Positions 57,156 through 64,000 of a stretch of 64,000 bases of DNA are shown here, in pieces. Location: positions 62,001 to 126,000 of the forward strand of contig MU401501.1 of NCBI GenBank assembly GCA_022579005.1, written 5' to 3'. The stretch is from Poronia punctata. Its lineage: Eukaryota > Ascomycota > Sordariomycetes > Xylariales > Xylariaceae. Each line of letters starts with the position of its first letter. Within the stretch, counting starts at the first letter, position 1. The notes below the pieces were generated by a model. It had not been told where the DNA came from and searched no databases. It was given only the letters and a program-made list of their open reading frames with translations. The position numbers and the translations under genes were made by a program.

Positions 57156-57243
57156 AAATAAAGCGTTTTAATTAGCTAAATATAAAAAATAAAGCATTAT
57201 AATTAGCTAAATATAAAAAATAAAGCATTATAATTAGCTAAAA
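57156..57243 (+). repeat. 31-bp tandem array, nearly three copies
   Basis: Units containing ATAAAGC, then AATTAGCTAAATATAAAA, repeat with a 31-bp period (AAGC at 57161, 57192, 57223). The first copy differs slightly. It follows directly on the 18-bp array. Confidence 0.85.
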
Positions 57244-60200
57244 ATTTAATTAGTATAAACTAGTTTTAACTTTTAATTAGTTATATATAATAGTATATAT
57301 AAAACAATTATAGTTTTAAAAATAAGTACTAGTATTGCTTTTTTATAACTTAAGTTGCTTTACTTTAAATAGATTAAAAGTTGCAAGTATATTTTTAACC
57401 CCTTTTTTTATTTACCCTTATAAATACCTATATATTCTTTATCCTTTTATTTCTTATTTCCCTATTATTAAGTACATTTTCTTATTCTTTTTTATTTCCT
57501 ATTTTTTATTATTAAATACATCTTTTTACTTTATTAGTAACTATTATATTATACTTAGCTTATAACTATAATAACCTATATTTATTACCTATTATTATAA
57601 CCTTAAATCTTTGCCTTTATAGGTCTAGTAACGTTAAAAATATATTTTACTTATTTTAAGTTAATTATATTTTACTAAGTAAAATTAAGCTAATAGCACC
57701 AGGGATCCTAGGATTTGAGATATGAAGAATAAATTAATTAAAGAACTAGGTAGGTTTATAAATCTAGAGGTTTTATCCTAAGATCTATTTAAGGTTTTAT
57801 AACCTTAGGTTACATAATAAGATCTACTAGATAGCTATATTATTAGTTTATAAACCTATTAATACTGCCCCTTTTTAAAAAAAAATAAAAACGTTCTTGT
57901 TTTTATATTGTCTTTTTTGTTATATTTAGCGTTTATAAGAGCTAAAAAGCTATTATCTATAAGAGCTATATATTATAATCTTTAAAATTTTGTTTAAAAG
58001 TGTACTAGTAATTTAACTTTAAAAAATTAGTTTAATCTTTGTAAGGGGTTTATTTATTGTTTTTAGTTTTCTTTTTTAAATTTTGTATAATTTTATGCTT
58101 TGTTTTAAGTATGCTTATTAGCTATTATATTTTTAAGTTTTTAGATTTAGGTTTTTAGTTTTATAATAGTTATATTTATATTAATTATACGTTTTATAAG
58201 TTTGTTAGTACGTTTTATAACCTTGTTTAAGGCATTTTTATATTTTTAAATAAGATTATTAAAAACCTTTACTGCTAATGCTAAAATAGGTGCATTTATT
58301 TTTTATTTAAGTACGTATTTAGCTTATAGATTAATATAGTTGTTATTATATTTTTTAAGTGCTTTAGTATTTTTAAAATTAAGCTTAGCTTTTTTGTATG
58401 CTTTATACTTTTTTTTATATAATAACGCTAAGATTTATAACAGTTTTGTAGCTGCTTTTTTTAATTTATACTTACTAGTTATTACTATTAAGTTAATTTT
58501 TACTTTGTTTTTTATAATTGTTTTTATAACTTAAGGTTTTTTAAAAAAAATTTTTTTAGTTTTGTTAAAAAGTTTTAGTTTTTTAGTAAAGCCTTTTTAT
58601 GCTTATTTTTAGTTTATTTTTCTTTTTTTTATAAAAGTTATTTAACTTAGTCCTAATAATTTCTTATTATTTATATTTATTTTTAACTTAGTAGTTAATA
58701 GCTTAGTAGTTAGCTTGTTTTAAATTATTTTTAAACTTAATATTATAAGTACTACTAAGCAATATTTAAACTTATAATAGTTTGCTTACTATTTTTAACA
58801 TTTAAAGATTATATATTGCTTAAAGTTTTTAAGTAGCTAAAGTAGGCTTATATTAGTTAGTTTTGTTTAAATATTTTTAAGCATTATGCCTAAACTGTTT
58901 ATAAAATCTTTTATAATTTTTAAAGCTTTTAATTTTTTAAAGTTAAATATTAGCTATAAAATTTAAGCGTTGTTTGCTTATTTAAGTTTATTGCTTTTAG
59001 CAAGTGCTTAGTTTAGTTTTTTAATAACTATAGTTTATAGTAAGTTATTAAATTGTTTAGCTTTTAGCTTGTAAGTTATAAAATATATTATAACTATTAT
59101 TAGTTTTATATATAGTTTAAAGCTAATATTTTTAATTACTTAGATTTAATATTTAAAAAACGTTTAGTTTATATTATATTTATTTTTATTAATTTTAAAA
59201 CAATTGTTTAAGCGCATATTATATTTTTTTAATAAAGTTATAATAGTAGTTAAAGTTTTTTAAAGTATTATTATATATACTAGATTAACTTTTGCATATG
59301 CTTAGTTATACTTTGCTTAGAGGTTTAAAGTAACTTTTATATTTATTACCTACGGAAATTAAGTATTTAAAAATATAATGCTAGATTTTTTAGTTATTGT
59401 GCTTATGTTAACTATAAAATATAATTATATTTTAAAAATAGTAGCAAAATATAGTTAAAATATAAAGCTTTAAATTAAGTATATAGTAAGCTAGTATAAA
59501 AATATTTAGTTTTATATTTTTTACTTTTTTAGCAAAGTTTATAATATACTTATATATTTTTTTATTGTAGTATATATACTTATATATTAGTTTTAAAAAT
59601 AGCTTATACTAACTTTTATTTATTTAAATTTAGTTAGTTTAGTAAGTTAAAGTTATAAAATATATATTTTTTAGTAGTGCTTTTTAATTTTTATAGCGTA
59701 AAAAAGTATATTATATTATATTTATTTACTAACTTGCTTACGTTTTATATTAAGATTTCTTTAAAGTACTATAAATTATAAATTAGTAAGTATTTTTTTT
59801 AGTAAACTAAGTATTTTAGTATTATATAAGCTTTAGTTTTATTTATTTTACATACTATAAGCTTTTTAATTTTGTAGGATTTTTATTTAGTATTATTTTT
59901 ATTTATATAAATTTGTTTTAAAACCGGTTTTTGTTTATAAAATAAATTTTGTTTTTTTAGTGCTAAGTATAAGTATGTAATAAATATAATTTTATATATT
60001 TTTTAATATTATAAAAAGTTTAGTTTATATGCAAAGTCTTTTACTTTATAAATTATAGTTAAAAGCTCGACTTTTTATTATAACTATTTATAAAGTAGCT
60101 TTTTAAAAAAATAGTATTTTTTATAAAGTTTTAAATATACTTTGTTATTTATATTATATTTATAATATATTTTTATTTTATTATATTAAATTTTTATATT

Positions 60201-61599
60201 TGCTGCTATAAAGTTTATTACTATTTAAGCGTTTTTTTAGTATAAATTTTATTAAACATTGTAGTTTAATACATTTAAAAAAATATAATTTAAAAATATA
60301 GCGTTTTTTAGCTTAAAGCTAAGCACGATCTTATTTAGTAAGCAGCTTATTATTTTTTGCTTAAAATTATTAAGTGCATATTGTAGTAAAATAATAATGT
60401 TTATTTATAAAAAGTTTAATATAGCGTAGTAATATTATATTACTATTTTTATATTTTAATTTTTTTTTTAATTATTTATTTGTTTAAAAATAATATGTTA
60501 TAAATCTTGCTAGTTTTATTATTAATTTTATAAATATTGTTTTTTAAAGTTTAAACATAAATTTAAAGTTTTTGTTTAAAATAATCTAACTAAGCATTTT
60601 TTATTTATAAAGCAACAGCATTTTTAAAAGTATAGTAGCTTATTTTAATACTATATATTTAATATTTTTAAAAATAAAAATTGTTTTTTTACTAAATTTA
60701 TAAGTTATTGTTAGCAAACAATTATATATAATATAGCTTGCAATTTACTAAAATGTGCTTTATAAAAAAACTATAAGCATTTTAATAATAAAGTTTATTA
60801 TTATAGTATAGTAAAAAATACTAAGTATTTTAATTAGTTTTAAAGATTTAAATAGTTTAAATTTATTAGTTTTATTTTCTAAGCATTATAAGCAGTGTTA
60901 AATATATTTTTTTAGTTTGTAAGCTAAGTTTTTAATACTATATTGTTTTAAATCTTAAGCTATTTTCTTTGTACTAAAGTAATATTTCTAGTTATATATT
61001 TTGTATAGTAAGTTAAGTACGCAGTTTTTAAAAATAACTAGTTATAATAGTTATTTTTTTAAAGTGTAGTATAGGAAACTTTTTATAGTTTTTTAAAACT
61101 TAAATCCTAAGATTAAATCTTTTAGTTATAAAGCTTATAATATTTTCTTTATTTATAAGTCTTTTTTATATTTTTAAATTAACTTTTTTTAATATTTCTT
61201 AAATAGTTTTACGTTATAGGTAGCGTATATATATTTTAATAAAACGTTGTTAAAAATATTTTTTAAAAAGTTAAATTTCTTTTTTTTGTTTTAATAGTTT
61301 AAAATTATTAGTAGTTAAAATAATATATTAAGTACTAAGTTTACTTTGCTTAAAATATGCTAAACATTAAGCTTATACTGTTTAAAGTAAATTAAAGCTT
61401 ATACTAATTTTAAATTTATTTTAATAATATTTATTATTATAAGGTTTTTTTAGTTTACTATACCTTTTATTGCTTAATAGTTTATAAAAACTATAATTAA
61501 ATATTTGCAAAATTATAAGTATAGCTTAAGTTGTTTACAAAGCTATATAAAGCAAAACACTTTAAGTTTTATTATATAGTATTTTTTTTTTAACGTTGT

Positions 61600-62620
61600 T
61601 AAGATTTTATTAAAATATTTAATTAATTATATATTATTAGTATTAATAAGTTCTTTATCTTAAAAATTGTTAAAATAAAACATTATTACTTTATAACCTC
61701 TTTTTATAAAAGCGTTAATTTTAAAAAAGACTTATTTGTTATAGTTTTAGTATACAAAATAATCTGCTTTATAAAGGTCTTTTTATATAATATAAAAACT
61801 TTGTTTTTTTTTTAAGGTTAAATTAAATACTTTTTTTAACGTTTATTTTTTCTAGTTTATAAAACTTTTTTATAAAATCTTATTATTTATTTATTTTTTT
61901 GCTAGTATTGCCGTTTTTTAGCGTTATAAAGGTTTAATTTTTTATTAAAACTATAAAATATATTTACATAGCTATATTATTATTTTAATATATGTTTTTA
62001 AGTTGCTTAAATTGTTTAGTATTTTAATTTTTTTAATAGCTTTTATTTTATATTTAATTATTAATACTTTAATTTTATTAACTTTTAAGCTAAAAAGTTT
62101 AACTTTAAAATATTTGCAAAATAACTTTATAAGTAATAAAGCTAGCTTAATTTTTTAAAATAAAGTTAAGATTTTTTTTAGGTGCTTATAGTATTTTTTA
62201 GCTATATTGCTAAAAATAACTATATTGTTTATATAAGCATAGTAGTAGTTTTTATATTATTTTAATTTTTAATTTATAAACTGTTAGCTATAAGCTAAGT
62301 TGTTTTTAAATTTTATAAAAGCTACGCTTAAAACTTTTAGCTTTTATAGTAATATTACTACTATTTAGTTTTTATACTTTAAGTATACTAGTAATTAGTA
62401 AAAAAAAAATATTATATTAAATATAAAAATAAATTTCTTATTTTTAAAGTTTATAATTACGTTTTTTTAGTAAAGCATAAAGTATATGTTTAATATTGTT
62501 ATATTATTTAAAGATTATAAATCTATAACTACTTAGCTTTTTTGTTTTTTTTTAATAATTTTTTATAATATAAAAACAAAGTATTTAAAAAAATTTAGTT
62601 TTTTTATTTAGTATAATTTA
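61600..62620 (-). mobile_element. RIP-degraded Ty3/Gypsy retrotransposon, reverse transcriptase relic
   Basis: Read on the minus strand in one frame, with many stops, this stretch follows the order of a Ty3/Gypsy reverse transcriptase. Near 62521-62532 is VVID (from VV-D-RGLN). At 62206-62241 is AYINNIVIFSN, where the catalytic YxDD has become YxNN. Then come LTLF-KIKLAL, a LKTYI block near 61990 and RxKTA near 61920. The changes are G-to-A on the coding strand, the RIP direction. The word pattern is that of the fungal Gypsy type with VVVD-RGLN and FVVSHRGQE-like blocks. RNase H and integrase should lie to the left (below 61.6 kb) and gag to the right, possibly beyond the window; I could not read them. 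Element ends are not defined. Confidence 0.75.
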
Positions 62621-64000
62621 TTTTATTAGTAAAAATTATTAAATGTTTTATTAAGTATTTATTAGTTTTTAATTTTTAGTTTATATAGTTTAGTACATTT
62701 TTATTAGTATTGCTAGCTTTATATTAAATTAACCTTAAGCTTTTTATTTTTTAGCATTAAAATAATTTTTTTATTTTTTTATATATTATGTTCTTTTAAA
62801 ATATGTTTAAATTTAGTTATATATTTAAAGTCTTTTTTTAATATATATACTTTATATTTAAACAAAATATATAAAATGTCTTTAATTTTAATTAAGCTAG
62901 TTTTAGTATTGTCTAGCATATATAAAAGTTTTAGTAGTAGGTTGCAGTTCTTCTGTACAATTAAGTTTTATACTTTATTTATTTTATAAATTAGTATTTT
63001 TAAAAAGTAAAGTATTTTGTTTATAAGGTTAAATACTAAACCTATATTTTTGTAAATGTTAGCTATAGTAATTATATAAGCGTTTATTTAGTTAATTTAT
63101 TTTATTTTATTTATATTAAGATTTTTAATAGTGCTAATATAAAAGTTTTAGTATAGCTTAATTATAAAATCGGTATAGTTTTTATATACTAGAGTTTATA
63201 TTAATTATAGTTTTAGGATTAAGTTTATTATACCTAGTATGTCTTTTATAAATAAGTATTATTGTTTATATTTTAAGTAGTAATTATTTAGCAAAGCAAC
63301 ATATTTTATAAAGATTATTATTATTATACATAAAAGTATTATTATATTTATTTATATTATAACCTTTTATTAAATAAAAAAAAATTTATAATAAATAAAT
63401 ATAGGTATTTTTGTGCTAGATACTAATTTTAAGTATAAGCATTAGTATAAAGTATATATAATTACTTTATATTTATTATACTATAGTATTTTTAGTAAGA
63501 TTTATAGTTTTAAGTTCTTATATAGCTATGCTATAATAAACATGCTAACTTTTAGTTTTATATTTAACTAGATTTAAAGCAAAAATATAGCTTTTATAGC
63601 TAAAGTAATTAATTTTCTAATTTTTTTATATTTTAAAAAAATTTGTACTTGTTTTATTTAGTATTTAATGCCTAATTTGTTTAAAAATTTTTAGCTTACT
63701 ATATTGTTTAATACTTTTAAGTTAGCGTATATTATAAATATATAATTTTAGTATAGAAATTATGTTTAAAGCTTTGTATATATATATTTAAAAAAAGTAG
63801 TACAAAGTTAGCATATTTTTAGCTTAGCGTTTATATATATTTTATTTTTAGATCTTGCATATTTTATAATTAAAAATGCTTTTTTTAATAATAATTATAA
63901 TAGGATTAAATTGTTATTTAAAATTTCTTTAATTATTAGGCTATAATATACTATTTTAAAAGTTTTTTATAAATAGCATAAATTTTTTATTACATATTTT

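Larger units (their letters stand above)
56951..64000. other. AT-rich, RIP-degraded block
   Basis: From about 56.95 kb to the window end the sequence is extremely AT-rich, with no plausible gene. TpA is everywhere and CpA is scarce, as RIP leaves behind. The remaining C and G are mostly in GCT/AGC and similar contexts. It contains two tandem arrays at the edge and a recognisable Ty3/Gypsy reverse transcriptase relic on the minus strand. Short hydrophobic frames (for example 57335-57565, 58340-58534) are products of A/T bias. A less eroded patch near 57.7 kb may be an element end. Confidence 0.85.

Noticed and set aside
58340..58534. Hydrophobic 64-codon frame in the AT-rich block
   Set aside because: A/T-biased DNA produces Leu/Phe/Ile/Tyr-rich frames by chance.
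1..64000. CRISPR arrays, operons, ribosome-binding sites
   Set aside because: None seen and none expected in fungal nuclear DNA.

Overview
This window is nuclear DNA of a filamentous ascomycete, most likely a Sordariomycete. The evidence is short 50-110 bp introns with GT..AG ends and CTAAC/CTGAC-type branch sites, intron-containing homologues of well-known fungal proteins, long gene-poor spacers, and a terminal AT-rich block with the C-to-T decay typical of repeat-induced point mutation (RIP). The order cannot be fixed from the sequence alone. Fourteen protein-coding genes can be supported; exon boundaries given here were worked out by hand from reading frame and splice signals.

From 4.7 to 27.4 kb lies a housekeeping block dominated by nuclear proteins: an Ecl1-type zinc protein, the SWR1-complex subunit Vps72/YL1, a small LLPH/DUF2423 basic protein, a Siz/PIAS SUMO E3 ligase, a NIPA-type magnesium transporter, the WD40 protein WDR70, and a Snf2/Sth1 chromatin-remodelling ATPase with a bromodomain. 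From 29.5 to 34 kb come a small secreted cysteine-rich protein followed by a long GAGGAA repeat, then a divergent pair of mitochondrial enzymes (class III CoA-transferase and an acyl-CoA dehydrogenase) that share one 0.85 kb promoter and probably act on one organic acid.

From 34 to 50.7 kb the DNA is very gene-poor. It holds only a two-repeat Myb/SANT protein at about 39.8-40.7 kb and an assembly gap at 49.09 kb flanked by poly-G, poly-C and a 47-bp duplicated sequence. At 50.8-55.8 kb are a ketopantoate reductase, a secreted copper LPMO-like protein with an N-terminal histidine after its signal peptide, and an Mpv17/PMP22-family membrane protein.

From about 56.95 kb to the end the base composition collapses to extreme AT richness. 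The edge is marked by an 18-bp-period array of the odd palindrome AACAAG-A-CTTGTT and a 31-bp array. Inside the block, the minus strand at about 61.9-62.6 kb still reads as a stop-riddled Ty3/Gypsy reverse transcriptase whose catalytic Asp-Asp has become Asn-Asn, as expected from RIP.

The most unusual signal is not a gene: the octamer TACGAGTA (or its complement TACTCGTA) recurs at least 25 times in the intergenic DNA and was not seen in any coding exon, often together with TAGGTAGGTA.
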